Positions 26,503 to 36,130 are shown, numbered from the stretch's first letter. The stretch is 64,000 nucleotides of DNA from Microbacterium salsuginis (GCF_012524205.1 NZ_JABACI010000001.1:1178001-1242000); one strand, 5' to 3'. Translations and numbers: made by a program. Notes: a model not told the origin generated them from the sequence alone.

Positions 26503-26860
26503 CGGTTCCTGGACACCAGAAGACGCTCGATCGCAGCGATGAAGGCGCCACACCCGCGCACGACACCATTGCGGGCCGGCTTAGGTCGCGTGAATAACGG
26601 TTCAAGTCCCGCTGCTGTCTTCGTCGGACCGTAGCGGTCGCGACTGAGCCCACCGCCCCGCGGTGCTGGGCGGATGGACTCGTGGGCCTATCGCGGGCCG
26701 GGGCGCGGGGCATACAGTCAGCCGGGTGAGCGTCCACAGCGAGCGCCGAGTACCGCGCCGCGCAGTCCGGGTGGAAGGCAAGGTGGCGCTCAACGCCGGC
26801 TCGGTCACCGGAGCGTTCGACCCCGCCGTCCGTTGACTACTGAACAGCTTGGAGACTCGC
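26503..26860. other. Noncoding stretch with a possible tRNA 3'-end remnant
   Basis: No gene is evident over about 350 bases. At 26598-26611 the string CGGTTCAAGTCCCG resembles a tRNA T-arm (loop TTCAAGT), but its stem is imperfect and no tRNA body precedes it. It could be a decayed integration site at the edge of the accessory block, or chance. The right end (26851-26854, GGAG) is the ribosome site of the next gene. Confidence 0.25.
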
Positions 26861-28066
26861 GTGCAACTCTTCAACGATCCGATCCAGAATGAGTTCGCGG
26901 GTGCCCTGATGGGTCTCGCACCGTATGGCAGCGCGGACATCGGTGAAGTCGACCTGCTGATCAGTCGAGTGACGGACGGTGACGACGACTCCTTCTTCGA
27001 GGCCTGCTCGGCCGCCGCCCGCGCGCGGATCGAAGAGGGCGACGCGGCCGCCGCAGCCGGCCACATCGAGACCGCGTACGACTGCTACATGCGCGCGTCG
27101 CTCTGGCTCGCCATGTCCTACCATCCGCTGTACGGCACACCCGTCGACCCTCGGCTCGCGGACGCATTCCACCTCCAGATGCACACGTTCGAGAAGGCGC
27201 TGCGCCTCGGTGTCGTGCGGGCCGACCCCGTCGACATCCCGTACGAGGGCACCAAGCTGCCGGCATGGTTCATCCGCGCACCCGGTCATGAGGAGGAGCG
27301 CCGTCCGGTTGTGCTGGTCGGCGGTGGCTGGGACTCGACGATGACCGAGAACCACTTCGGGTTCGGGATCGCCGCCCTCGCACGCGGCTACCACGTCCTC
27401 CTGCACGACGGCCCGGGCCAGGGGAAGCTTCTGATCGACGAGGGACTCACCCTGCGCCACGACTGGGATGCGGTGGTCACGCCGGTCGTCGACGCGGCGC
27501 TGCGCATCGACGTGGTCGATCCTGACCGCATCGTCTACTGGGCGTGGAGCCTCGGCGGCTACTTCGCGCCGCAGGTCGCCGCGCACGAGCACCGGCTCGC
27601 GGCGATCGTCGCCGACCCCGGTCAGATGGATATCGGCGTCAAGCTCACGGCACCGCTGGCCAGATTCGGACTGGACGCCGACGCCATGGCGCGGCTCCCC
27701 GAACTGTCGGACGAGGACGAGCGCACGATCATGGCCTACTTCTCTGAGAACCGGGGGCTGCACTGGAAGATCATCCAGCGCGGCTTCTGGACCAACGGCG
27801 GCGGCGACCTCACCGGGTTTCTCGCGGAGATGATGAAGTGGAAGCTGGAGCCGAGCGAGATCGCCATGATCACCTGCCCAGTGCTCGTCACGGCAGCAGA
27901 GTCCGACCCGGTCTCGTCCGACTCCAAAGCGCTCTACGACGCGCTGCCGGGTCCGAAGACGTTCATGCTGTTCACCGATGCCGAAGGCGCGGGCATGCAT
28001 TGTGAGGTGCTGAACCGCTCACTCGCGAACCGTCGCACTCTCGACTGGCTCGACGACACTCTCTGA
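26861..28066 (+). CDS. FrsA/DUF1100-like alpha/beta hydrolase
   Basis: The 401-residue protein has a helical N-terminal cap (to about 120) and an alpha/beta-hydrolase core with nucleophile elbow AWSLGGY (Ser about 230), acid Asp in ESDPVSS and His in GAGMHCEV. This layout is that of FrsA-like and 2,6-dihydroxypseudooxynicotine hydrolase-like C-C hydrolases. The GTG start at 26861 has GGAG six bases upstream; a TTG at 26849 is less likely. A C-terminal fragment of a close paralogue lies at 35287-35439. It is probably co-regulated with the AraC and FAD-enzyme genes that follow. The substrate is unknown. Confidence 0.75.
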   Translation: MQLFNDPIQNEFAGALMGLAPYGSADIGEVDLLISRVTDGDDDSFFEACSAAARARIEEGDAAAAAGHIETAYDCYMRASLWLAMSYHPLYGTPVDPRLADAFHLQMHTFEKALRLGVVRADPVDIPYEGTKLPAWFIRAPGHEEERRPVVLVGGGWDSTMTENHFGFGIAALARGYHVLLHDGPGQGKLLIDEGLTLRHDWDAVVTPVVDAALRIDVVDPDRIVYWAWSLGGYFAPQVAAHEHRLAAIVADPGQMDIGVKLTAPLARFGLDADAMARLPELSDEDERTIMAYFSENRGLHWKIIQRGFWTNGGGDLTGFLAEMMKWKLEPSEIAMITCPVLVTAAESDPVSSDSKALYDALPGPKTFMLFTDAEGAGMHCEVLNRSLANRRTLDWLDDTL

Positions 28067-28100
28067 ACCGTCCGCAACGGGCGATCGTTCGACAACTTTC

Positions 28101-28982
28101 TCACCCGCTCACGGGCTCACTATGCGAGATCGGTCCCGACTGCACAGCCGGGGCGTGTGCTGCAGACCATGCCGCTTCGCGGAGCTGTGTGGGAGAGAGC
28201 CCGCTGGCCTCTTTGATCTTCCGGGCGAAGTGAAAACTCGTTTTGAAGCCGGATCGACGCGCGACGATCGAGATCGGCATGCCCGAACTCGTGAGCAGCT
28301 CCATACCGAGGGTGACTCTTCGGTCCCACAGGTACTTGGTCGGGGTGGTCCCGATGTGTTCACGGAAGAGTCGAATCAGGTGAGCGGGAGTGACGTGAGC
28401 TGCACGGGCGATGTCATTCAGTCCGACGTCATCCTCGAGATGCTGGTGAATGAAGAGCCGTGCCTCTTCGATGCGCTCGGGAAGCGCTGCCGGGTAGTTC
28501 TCGAACTCCGCGATGAAGCGCCAAAGGAGTGCGGTGCCCAGGGCATCAACGAGAGCGCCCTTCGCGGTGAGTCGTGTCTGGACCGTTGCTACCGCTTCTC
28601 GTGACAGATACGTCAACGCGGCCGAGAGGTTGCGTGTCGGACGGAGCGCCTCCAGCCACGCGCTCATCTCGGGGGTGAGGCCATCGGGATCGCCCCGGAT
28701 GACCGTTTGTGTGGTGACGACGTCGGTGGGGAAGCGGATCGTCTCTGTGTGCCCCGGCAGGAGAATGCACATCTGGCCAGCGGAGACATCGTACGAACGC
28801 CCGTCCGCGATGTGCACCGTCATTCCGCCGACGTGGACCAGAACCATCTGTATCTGCTGCTGCAGACGCGGCCCGATACGGCTTGCGGGGTCCTGCTTCA
28901 ACGGCTGGGCGGAGCAGTTCCTCAGAGTAAGACGGCGCGAGAGAGGATCAATTTCAGACACAAGGATGCGCTCATCGACCAT
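28101..28982 (-). CDS. AraC-family transcriptional regulator
   Basis: The 293-residue regulator has an N-terminal cupin-like sensing domain (LVHVGGMTVHIADGR) and a C-terminal double helix-turn-helix (about 185-280; IARAAHVTPAHLIRLFREH, then the second HTH ending KTSFHFARKIKEASG). It is convergent with the hydrolase gene and divergent from the FAD oxidoreductase at 29012, so it probably activates that gene and the ABC operon behind it. ATG 28982 is preferred; a longer start at 29024 would overlap the divergent gene. Confidence 0.85.
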   Translation of the reverse strand: MVDERILVSEIDPLSRRLTLRNCSAQPLKQDPASRIGPRLQQQIQMVLVHVGGMTVHIADGRSYDVSAGQMCILLPGHTETIRFPTDVVTTQTVIRGDPDGLTPEMSAWLEALRPTRNLSAALTYLSREAVATVQTRLTAKGALVDALGTALLWRFIAEFENYPAALPERIEEARLFIHQHLEDDVGLNDIARAAHVTPAHLIRLFREHIGTTPTKYLWDRRVTLGMELLTSSGMPISIVARRSGFKTSFHFARKIKEASGLSPTQLREAAWSAAHAPAVQSGPISHSEPVSG

Positions 28983-29011
28983 GTACTGACGGTAGTCCAA
29001 GGGGGAAGATC

Positions 29012-30634
29012 GTGAGCGTGCCAAATACCCGAACCACTGTCCTGGTCGTCGGCGGCGGAATCGGCGGAGTCGCCGCCGCTCTCACCGCAGCACGCAACGG
29101 TCTGAACGTCGTTCTCACGGAACCGACCCGCTGGCTGGGGGGCGTGCTGACTTCGCAGGCAGTACCCCCGGACGAGCATCTCTGGATCGAGCAGTTCGGT
29201 TCAACTGCGACATATCGACACCTGCGTGACGGGATCAGGCGCTACTACCGCGATCATTACCCGCTGACCGAGGATGCCCGCGCGCAGAGGGCTTTCAATC
29301 CGGGCGCGGCGAAGGTGTCGGACCTGTGTCACGAGCCCATGGTGACGGTGGCAGTGATCGATCAGCTGCTGGCACCGCACCGTGCCGCGGGCCGACTCCG
29401 GGTGCTCATGGAGCACGTGCCGATGAGTGCGGACGTGGACGGCGATACCATTCGTGCCGTAGCGCTGCGCGATCTGCGCTCGGGCGAAACCGTCGTGGTG
29501 GAGGCGCCGTGGGTCGTCGATGCGACCGAACTCGGCGACCTCCTGCCGCTCGCCGGGGCTGAGTACGTCACGGGCGCGGAGTCGAGGTTGTCAACCGGAG
29601 AACCGCACGCGCCCGAACTGGCGGACCCGTCGAACATGCAACCGGTGAGCGTGTGCTTCGCGGTCGATCACGTCGATGGCGACCACACCATCGACAAGCC
29701 GGCCGAGTACGAGCACTTCCTGAGTGCCCGTGCCCCGCACTGGCCCGAGGGCCAGTTGTCTTTGACGGCGCCGCACCCGAAGACGCTCGCGCCGATCAAT
29801 CATCGGTTCCAACCGAATCCGGATGGCGACTTCCGGGCCATTCGCCCGGACTATGCCGACCACCGTGTGGGCGAGATGGATCGCAACCTGTGGACCTTCC
29901 GCCGCATCGCCGCGCGACAGAACTTCGTCCCCGGTGCGTATCCCTCCGATATCACACTGGTCAACTGGCCCCAGATCGACTACTGGGAATCTCCGATCTT
30001 CGAAGTCCCCGACCCCAAGCGGGAGGTGCAGCGGGCCCGGGCCCTCTCCCTCTCGTTCCTGTACTGGCTGCAGACTGAAGCCCCTCGCCCCGACGGTGGC
30101 ACCGGGTGGCCTGGTCTTCGGTTGCGCGGTGATCTGCTCGGCGGTTCGAGCGACGGGCTCGCACTCGCCCCATATGTGCGGGAAGCGCGGCGGATCGTCG
30201 CCGAGCACACCGTGGTGGAGCAGGAGATCGCGCTCGACGTCCGCGGCGAGCGTGGGGCTGTCCGGCACCGCGACTCGATCGGAGTCGGCATCTACCGGAT
30301 CGACCTGCACCCTTCCACCGGGGGCGACCCGTACATCGACATCGGCTGCAGCCCCTTCGAGATCCCTCTCGGCTGCATCCTGCCCGTGCGCATCGAGAAC
30401 CTTCTTCCCGCGGCGAAGAACATCGGCACGACTCACATCACCAATGGCGCCTACAGGATGCCGCTGGTCGAGTGGAACGTCGGCGAGGTCGGTGCGCACC
30501 TCATCGCCTTCTGCGAAGCGAACTCGACCTCACCGAAGGCCGTCCGCGATTCCGACGACCTGCTCGAAGCCTTCCAGAAGGGACTCGATCGCGAGGGCAT
30601 CGAGCGGCATTGGCCGCAGATCGTCGGTTACTAG
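29012..30634 (+). CDS. FAD-dependent oxidoreductase
   Basis: The 540-residue protein has an N-terminal dinucleotide site VVGGGIGGVAAALTAARNG (about 12-30) followed by WLGGVLTSQ, typical of the PF12831-type FAD-dependent oxidoreductases. A C-terminal FAD contact (AAKNIGTTHITNGAYRMP) is also present. GGGGGAAG precedes the GTG start. Such enzymes are often found in carbohydrate loci but the reaction is generally unknown. Sixty-nine bases separate it from the downstream solute-binding protein gene, so it probably shares the ABC operon's regulation. Confidence 0.75.
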   Translation: MSVPNTRTTVLVVGGGIGGVAAALTAARNGLNVVLTEPTRWLGGVLTSQAVPPDEHLWIEQFGSTATYRHLRDGIRRYYRDHYPLTEDARAQRAFNPGAAKVSDLCHEPMVTVAVIDQLLAPHRAAGRLRVLMEHVPMSADVDGDTIRAVALRDLRSGETVVVEAPWVVDATELGDLLPLAGAEYVTGAESRLSTGEPHAPELADPSNMQPVSVCFAVDHVDGDHTIDKPAEYEHFLSARAPHWPEGQLSLTAPHPKTLAPINHRFQPNPDGDFRAIRPDYADHRVGEMDRNLWTFRRIAARQNFVPGAYPSDITLVNWPQIDYWESPIFEVPDPKREVQRARALSLSFLYWLQTEAPRPDGGTGWPGLRLRGDLLGGSSDGLALAPYVREARRIVAEHTVVEQEIALDVRGERGAVRHRDSIGVGIYRIDLHPSTGGDPYIDIGCSPFEIPLGCILPVRIENLLPAAKNIGTTHITNGAYRMPLVEWNVGEVGAHLIAFCEANSTSPKAVRDSDDLLEAFQKGLDREGIERHWPQIVGY

Positions 30635-30702
30635 GCCGCATCCTCGCTGTCCAACAGGCTCCCGCACTACCCGAGTACCACGCATCAAAGGAGATGAATC
30701 GC

Positions 30703-32037
30703 ATGGAGTACAGCAACCCACGCAAACTGGCAGCCGCGACGACCGCGCTGATCGCCGGATCGCTCGCGCTATCGGCGTGCGGCCCCGGAGACAGTCCAGA
30801 TGCCGCGGACGAAGAGATCGTGATCACCTGCGCCACGTGTCAGGAATCACCCATCGACCCCTTCCTGCAGTACAACTTCGAGGCTGCAGAGCGCTTCAAC
30901 GCGGAGTATGAGGGGACCTATCGCATCGACACCCTCACCAATGCGAACGCCGGGTCGGGAGATGAGCGCCTCCAGTACTACCAGCGCCTTGCGCTCGCCG
31001 ACGACCTTCCCGATCTCTTCCAGCTCAATTCCGCAGAGCTCGCTGCTCTCTCAGAAACCGGCGCGCTCCACGACTTCGCCGGCGACCTCGACGCCGACGC
31101 CGCATGGGCCGACACCTTCCAGCCGGGCGCATTCGACGCGCTCTCTGGTAAGGACGGCGAAATCTGGGCGATCCCTCAGCAGCGCGATCCAATCGGCGTC
31201 TACTACAACAAGGACATCTGGGCGGCTGCAGGTTACGACGAGCTGCCCGCGACGTGGGACGACTTCGAAGACGCTGCTCGCGCCATCGCAGAGACGGGCA
31301 CGATGCCCCTCGCGCTGGACGGTGACTGGGCGACGATGCTGATGTGGACCAACTTGATCGGCACGGCTCCGGGGGGTCAGGACTTCCTCAACGAGGGCAT
31401 CTCGGGCGATGATTTCGGCGGGAGCGAGGCCGCGGTCAACGCCACAGAGCGCCTTCGCGACTGGCACGTCGAGGGATTGGTGAACACCGACGCCTTCTCG
31501 GGCGATTTCCAGAACGCCGCGGCCGCGTACCTGTCCGGGTCTGCCGCGACGGTTCCCAATGGGCCGTGGTTCGTCAAGACCAACCTGCAGGGTGATGCCG
31601 CCATCGAGGGCCTGTACGACGCAACTGGCTACTCCGTCTCCCCCGGTTGGGATGATGGCCAGGGCCTCATCATGGTCTCCGGTGCCGGATGGGTGTCGGG
31701 AGCCACCGACGACCGCGAGTTGGAGGCGGTACTCGCGTTCCTCGAGTTCGTCACATCGGAGCAGGAGGTGATCACTCAGGCAGAGCAGACGGGGGCGAAC
31801 CCCGCTGTCGTCGTCGATGATTCTGCGCTCGAGGCCGCAGACCTCGAGCCCCTGTCAGCCGGACTGGTCGCAGCATCCGACGATGTCGCCTTCATCTATC
31901 CCCACGTTCGCGTGCACGGTCCTGCAGGATTCGGTAACGCCTGGAAGAACCTGTGGCCCGCCTACGTCAAGGGCGACATCGACACCGAGACGTTCCTCTC
32001 TCGTCTGGCCAGCGACGCGAACGCGAGCGGAAGCTAG
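30703..32037 (+). CDS. Sugar ABC transporter solute-binding lipoprotein
   Basis: The 444-residue family 1 extracellular solute-binding protein begins with a lipoprotein signal peptide ending LALSACGPGD (Cys about 26). AAGGAG at 30688-30693 is nine bases before ATG 30703; the ATG at 30694 touches that site and is rejected. The mature part has the bilobal ligand-binding fold (DGEIWAIPQQRDPIGVYYNK). It delivers a sugar or glycoside to the two permeases that follow. The N-terminal TCATCQESPID segment with two Cys is unusual for the family. Confidence 0.88.
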   Translation: MEYSNPRKLAAATTALIAGSLALSACGPGDSPDAADEEIVITCATCQESPIDPFLQYNFEAAERFNAEYEGTYRIDTLTNANAGSGDERLQYYQRLALADDLPDLFQLNSAELAALSETGALHDFAGDLDADAAWADTFQPGAFDALSGKDGEIWAIPQQRDPIGVYYNKDIWAAAGYDELPATWDDFEDAARAIAETGTMPLALDGDWATMLMWTNLIGTAPGGQDFLNEGISGDDFGGSEAAVNATERLRDWHVEGLVNTDAFSGDFQNAAAAYLSGSAATVPNGPWFVKTNLQGDAAIEGLYDATGYSVSPGWDDGQGLIMVSGAGWVSGATDDRELEAVLAFLEFVTSEQEVITQAEQTGANPAVVVDDSALEAADLEPLSAGLVAASDDVAFIYPHVRVHGPAGFGNAWKNLWPAYVKGDIDTETFLSRLASDANASGS

Positions 32038-32039
32038 CC

Positions 32040-32951
32040 TTGACCACCCTCGCCCTCCGGCCGCGCCGTAAACCCGGCGGCGCAGCCGGACCCCCGATTC
32101 CGCGTGGGATGCGCCTGCCCGCGTTCCTCTCGATCGCGCCCGCCGCGTTGCTCTTCGGCACCTTCTTTGCGATACCCCTCGTCGTGCTGATCGCGATGTC
32201 GTTCACCTCGTGGAGCGGACGCTCGCTCGAGTTCGTGGGGTGGGAGAACTATGAGCGGATGCTGGCGGATCCGGTCTTCGCGAAGGCGCTCGGCAACACT
32301 CTCTTCTACCTCGCGATCGGCGTCTTCGTTCAGGTGCCGCTCGGTGTCGGAGTGGGGATGGTGCTGGCCCTGAAGCCTCGGGGCTGGGAGGCGTTCCGCA
32401 CACTGTTGTTCATCCCGTTCGTGATCTCGGGCGCCGCGTATGCGCTGATCTTCTCGATGTTCTACAACTCGCGATTGGGGCTGCTCAACAATATGCTCGC
32501 GCCCCTCGGCATCAGCGGTCGCGACTGGCTCTACGACAGTGCGACCGCGCGGTGGGCCGTGGCCGGAACCTTCGCGTTCATTCTCGGCTTCGTGATGATC
32601 GTGATCATGGCTGAGATCGCCTCGATCCCGCGAGAACTCTATGAAGCGGCGCGCGTGGATGGCGCGAGCGAGCTCCAGCAGCAGGTGCTGATCACCCTGC
32701 CGCTGTTGCGCAACGCGATCGGGACGTGCGTGCTGATCCGCGTGCTCGCAGACATCGGCATGTTCGATCTGGTCTTCATCCTCACCTCGGGGGGACCCGA
32801 CGACGCCACGGTCTCGCTCGCCCTCTACGCCTACCGGGCCTACCTGCAGAGCGATTGGGGTTTCGCGAACGCCGTGGGAACGGTCATCATCACGCTGGGC
32901 GCGATCCTCATCGTCCTCATCCGGCGCCTGTTCAGAATCGGGGATCGCTGA
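32040..32951 (+). CDS. Sugar ABC transporter permease (MalF-type)
   Basis: The 303-residue permease has six transmembrane helices and the cytoplasmic EAA loop (YEAARVDGASELQQQVLITLP, about 200-220). TTG 32040, two bases after the preceding stop and following GCGGAAGC, is taken as start; an ATG at 32109 (MRLPAFL) is an alternative that would remove a proline/arginine-rich leader. It pairs with the next gene. No ATPase is encoded, so it probably uses a shared MsiK-type ATPase, as many actinobacterial sugar importers do. Confidence 0.88.
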   Translation: MTTLALRPRRKPGGAAGPPIPRGMRLPAFLSIAPAALLFGTFFAIPLVVLIAMSFTSWSGRSLEFVGWENYERMLADPVFAKALGNTLFYLAIGVFVQVPLGVGVGMVLALKPRGWEAFRTLLFIPFVISGAAYALIFSMFYNSRLGLLNNMLAPLGISGRDWLYDSATARWAVAGTFAFILGFVMIVIMAEIASIPRELYEAARVDGASELQQQVLITLPLLRNAIGTCVLIRVLADIGMFDLVFILTSGGPDDATVSLALYAYRAYLQSDWGFANAVGTVIITLGAILIVLIRRLFRIGDR

Positions 32952-32953
32952 GC

Positions 32954-33817
32954 ATGACTTCCTACGAGCGCACCGCGGCCCGCCGCATCCACCGCCGGGA
33001 CGTACCTGCGACGATCATGATCTACGTGACCGTCGTGCTCGCGACGGTGCTGTCCCTTCTCCCGACGGTCTGGGTGATGATCTCGAGCTTCAAGACCGCA
33101 GGGCAGATCAACACGGGGGACGGCTTCTGGCCCTCGCCGGTGACGGTGCAGGGGTATATCGACGCGTTCACGCAGATCCACCTGCAGGAGTACATTCTCA
33201 ACTCGCTCATCTACGCGGTCGGAGGCACCGCGGGCGCGCTCCTCGTCGCGTTCCTCGCTGCCTACCCGCTTGCCCGGTTCCATTTCGTGGGCAAGGGATT
33301 CCTCAACACGACCTTCGCCCTCGCGCTCGCCATCCCCCTCGTAGGCCTGGCCACGCCGGTGTTCTTCATCGTCCGCGAACTCGGTCTGTTCGACTCGAAG
33401 GCCGGCTTGGTGATCCTGTACGCGGCGCTGCAGTTCCCCTTCAGCTTCGTGGTTCTCCGGTCATTCCTTCAGACGATCCCTCCGGAACTCGAAGAGGCGG
33501 CGATCGTGGATGGCGCCGGATACTTCACCCTGCTTCGCCGCGTGATCCTTCCGCTCTCGCGACCCGCGATCGCGACCGTCTCTGTCGTGGCGTTCGTCCA
33601 GATCTGGAATGAGTTCTTCTTCGCGAACCTTCTGACAGTGTCGGCCGGGAACCAGAACGTCCAGCTCGCGCTCGCCGCGTTCAAGTCGCAGTTCGGCTTC
33701 AACATCACCGGCGCCCTCGCCGGAGCAACGATCATCATGCTCGTGCCGATCGCGCTGTTCCTGATTCTCCAGCGGCAGGTCATCGAAGGTCTGACCGCGG
33801 GTGCGGTCAAGTCATAG
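32954..33817 (+). CDS. Sugar ABC transporter permease (MalG-type)
   Basis: The 287-residue inner-membrane permease has six helices and the EAA loop ELEEAAIVDGAGYFTLLRRV (about 175-195). The ATG starts two bases after the MalF-type stop. It forms the heterodimeric channel with the previous product. The operon ends here; the 134 bases to the convergent monooxygenase gene contain a short GCCGGC-TT-GCCGGC hairpin but no gene. Confidence 0.9.
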   Translation: MTSYERTAARRIHRRDVPATIMIYVTVVLATVLSLLPTVWVMISSFKTAGQINTGDGFWPSPVTVQGYIDAFTQIHLQEYILNSLIYAVGGTAGALLVAFLAAYPLARFHFVGKGFLNTTFALALAIPLVGLATPVFFIVRELGLFDSKAGLVILYAALQFPFSFVVLRSFLQTIPPELEEAAIVDGAGYFTLLRRVILPLSRPAIATVSVVAFVQIWNEFFFANLLTVSAGNQNVQLALAAFKSQFGFNITGALAGATIIMLVPIALFLILQRQVIEGLTAGAVKS

Positions 33818-33951
33818 ACCGAGTTGCACGTCGAGTGTCAGGCGCCCGTTGATGATCGTCTTACGCGCTGCCGGCTTGCCGGCGACGCATCCGTTGCTGC
33901 CTGCAGAATACGGCTGTTCGAACAGCGAGGGTCAGATTGCAGGGCGGTGGC

Positions 33952-35232
33952 TCACACCGGGCGAACCTCGTCCTCCGCTGTGCGTCTGGCCCATGGGGGA
34001 GGCTTCTCAGGTCGAGGCCCGATACCGATGATTCGGGCAGGCAGCGCAGTCAGGCGAGGGAAGCGTCGCAGCAGCTTGGCGAGCCGCGGCGGTGGACTGA
34101 TGTCTTTGCCGTCAAGGGCGGGCATCACCACTCGGGAGTGCATGATCCGCTGCAGGGCTTGGATGGTGACCGTGGGGAAGGTGCGGCGCCGCTGCACTCG
34201 GGCGAGGAGACGATCGCCTCCCCCACCACGCATCGCGCCGTCGCGGAGCGGTTCGCCGAGGATGCGCGCGGTGGCGACGGCATCCTGCACGGCGAGGTTG
34301 ATTCCCACGCCACCCACCGGAGACATCGCGTGCGCGGCGTCTCCGATGCACAGCACCCCGGGCGCGTGCCAGCGACGCAGCCGGTTCAGTTTCACGTCGA
34401 GCAGCTTCACGTCGTCCATGGACGCGATGCTGTGCACGTCGTCCGCGAGGTCGGGCAGCAGCGTCGCCACGTCCTGACGAAAGGCGTCGATTCCCCGACT
34501 CCGGATCGCCTTGTCGGCGCCCTTCTTGCCGAGACCGGCGACCTGTACGTACCCCTCGCGCGGAATCGCGATCGCCGCACGACCCCGGCTCACGCGGGGC
34601 AGGAGCGACTCCGCCAGATGCTTCTCGGTGCTGACGCGGTACCACCACACGTCGAAGCCCACCGGGAACTCCCGGGCAGCCAGAGCTAGGCCGCGGCGAA
34701 CGCTCGACCATCGACCGTCGCACGCGATCGTCAGGTCCGCGAGAAGACGCCCTTCCCCCGCCGGGGAGGTGTAGTCGACCCCGATGACGCGACCGTTCTC
34801 GCGCACCACTCCCGTCACCGCATGCTCGGTGCGCAGCGAGTAGGTCGGCTCCGGGTTCCCCGCGCTGGCGAGCAGATTCAGCAGGTGCCATTGCGGAACC
34901 ATCGCCACATAAGGGTGGGGCACCTTCAACCGGCTGAAGTCGGCCATGACGACACCGGGGCCGCCGGGCACCGGGAGCGTCACCTGCTTGATGTGGCTCT
35001 GCGGGAGCGCGTCGAACTGCTCGAACAAGCCGAGGTCACCGAGCAGGCTCATGGTGGAGGGGTGGACCGTGTCGCCGCGGAAATCGCGGAGGAAATCCGC
35101 GTGCTTCTCCAGCACCACCACGTCCACTCCCGCCCGGGCCAGGAGGAGCGCGACGACCAGGCCTGCAGGACCACCACCCGCGACGATGCAGGTCGTGCGC
35201 TCGATGCTGGACGGGTCGCTCGTGCCAGTCAT
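33952..35232 (-). CDS. FAD-dependent aromatic monooxygenase-like protein
   Basis: The 426-residue class A flavoprotein hydroxylase has GGGPAGLVVALLLARAG (about 18-34), the second FAD/NAD(P)H motif around ACDGRWSSVRR (about 170) and the GDAAHAMSPVGGVGINLA motif (about 297-314). A good ribosome site (GGGGAAGGATCC) precedes the ATG. PHBH/UbiH-like relatives insert one oxygen in aromatic or polyketide-like substrates. It lies on the minus strand downstream of the HxlR-type regulator, which may control it. The C-terminal tail is basic and proline-rich. Confidence 0.8.
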   Translation of the reverse strand: MTGTSDPSSIERTTCIVAGGGPAGLVVALLLARAGVDVVVLEKHADFLRDFRGDTVHPSTMSLLGDLGLFEQFDALPQSHIKQVTLPVPGGPGVVMADFSRLKVPHPYVAMVPQWHLLNLLASAGNPEPTYSLRTEHAVTGVVRENGRVIGVDYTSPAGEGRLLADLTIACDGRWSSVRRGLALAAREFPVGFDVWWYRVSTEKHLAESLLPRVSRGRAAIAIPREGYVQVAGLGKKGADKAIRSRGIDAFRQDVATLLPDLADDVHSIASMDDVKLLDVKLNRLRRWHAPGVLCIGDAAHAMSPVGGVGINLAVQDAVATARILGEPLRDGAMRGGGGDRLLARVQRRRTFPTVTIQALQRIMHSRVVMPALDGKDISPPPRLAKLLRRFPRLTALPARIIGIGPRPEKPPPWARRTAEDEVRPV

Positions 35233-35286
35233 GGATGGATCCTTCCCCGGTGGCCCCGTCGGGTCCGAGCCCCACAGTATCCCGGG

Positions 35287-35439
35287 TCAGACAGCTGCCG
35301 ACCGCGTCTCAAGCCGAATGGTGCCGCCCTGCCAGTCGAGAGTGCGACGGTTCGCCAGGAAGCGGTTGAGCATCTCACAGTGCATGCCCGCGCCCTCAGC
35401 ATCGGTGAACAGCATGAAGGCCTTCCGACCCGGAGGCGC
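35287..35439 (-). pseudogene. C-terminal fragment of a second FrsA-like hydrolase
   Basis: About 50 codons read FMLFTDAEGAGMHCEMLNRF, then LANRRTLDW, nearly identical to the end of the hydrolase encoded at 26861-28066, including the catalytic His. The tail after LDW differs and runs to a TGA at 35287-35289. The rest of the gene (about 350 codons) is absent. The fragment begins directly after the HxlR stop in the same frame. It cannot be functional alone and marks a past duplication plus deletion or replacement. Confidence 0.8.
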
Positions 35440-36130
35440 CTACGCGTGGGCGAGCTGGTGACGGATCGATTCGGCGAAAGGACTCCAGAGGAACCACGTG
35501 GGAAAAGCCTTCACAAGCCGGGGCGGCCCTGAGATCTCGATCGCTCCGGAATCGACGGCGTGCATCCAGTGGGTGTACCCGTTGAAGACCTCCGCCAGCG
35601 CCGGAGTCGTCGACGACACGATGACGTCGATGTCGAAGCCGGGGTGCGTGGTGCATACCGATGGCGGCCGCGTGTTCCAGCACCAGCCAGATCGTCTGCT
35701 TCTTCGGCGCGGTGTGCCGGAATTCGATCACCGTCCGATGCGGCGGAAAGCGATCGGGTTGGGTACGTCGGTGCATCCACCATGTGAGCGTGATCGGGTC
35801 GATCTCATGGATGTGGATATCGTCGAGGAACCACGTCACTGCCCACTTGCCGAGTGACTCGATGATGGGCGCGAGGTCACGGCCGGCCGGGGTGAGGTGG
35901 TACTCCGAACCCTTCCCGCTGGCGGACGGCCAGGTCTCGACGACGCCCTTGCGCTCGAGGTGCCGGAGGCGGGAGACGAGCAGCGATCTCGAGACCCCGG
36001 GCATCCCCCGAGCGATGTCGTTGAAGCGCACGTTGCCGAGGATCATCTCCCGGAGGATGAGCGGGGTCCAGCGGTCGGCGACCACCTCCGAGGCGATCGC
36101 GACAGGGCAGTAGCGCCCGTAGTCAGGCAT
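35440..36130 (-). pseudogene. HxlR-type regulator with a frameshift
   Basis: The N-terminal winged helix is intact (YCPVAIASEVVADRWTPLIL, then VSRSLLVSRLRHLERKGVVE), and the gene then encodes the C-terminal SCP2-like sensor domain. The frame breaks near 35672-35677: after LVLE, family sequence (TTHPGFDIDVIVSSTTPALA, later HWMHAVDSGAIEI) continues in another frame to a TAG at 35440-35442. Overall length is 691 bases, consistent with one extra base. The unshifted frame ends in a meaningless Arg-rich tail at 35396. DNA binding may survive. It is divergent from the FAD oxidase and probably acted on the dyad at 36165-36181. Confidence 0.75.
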
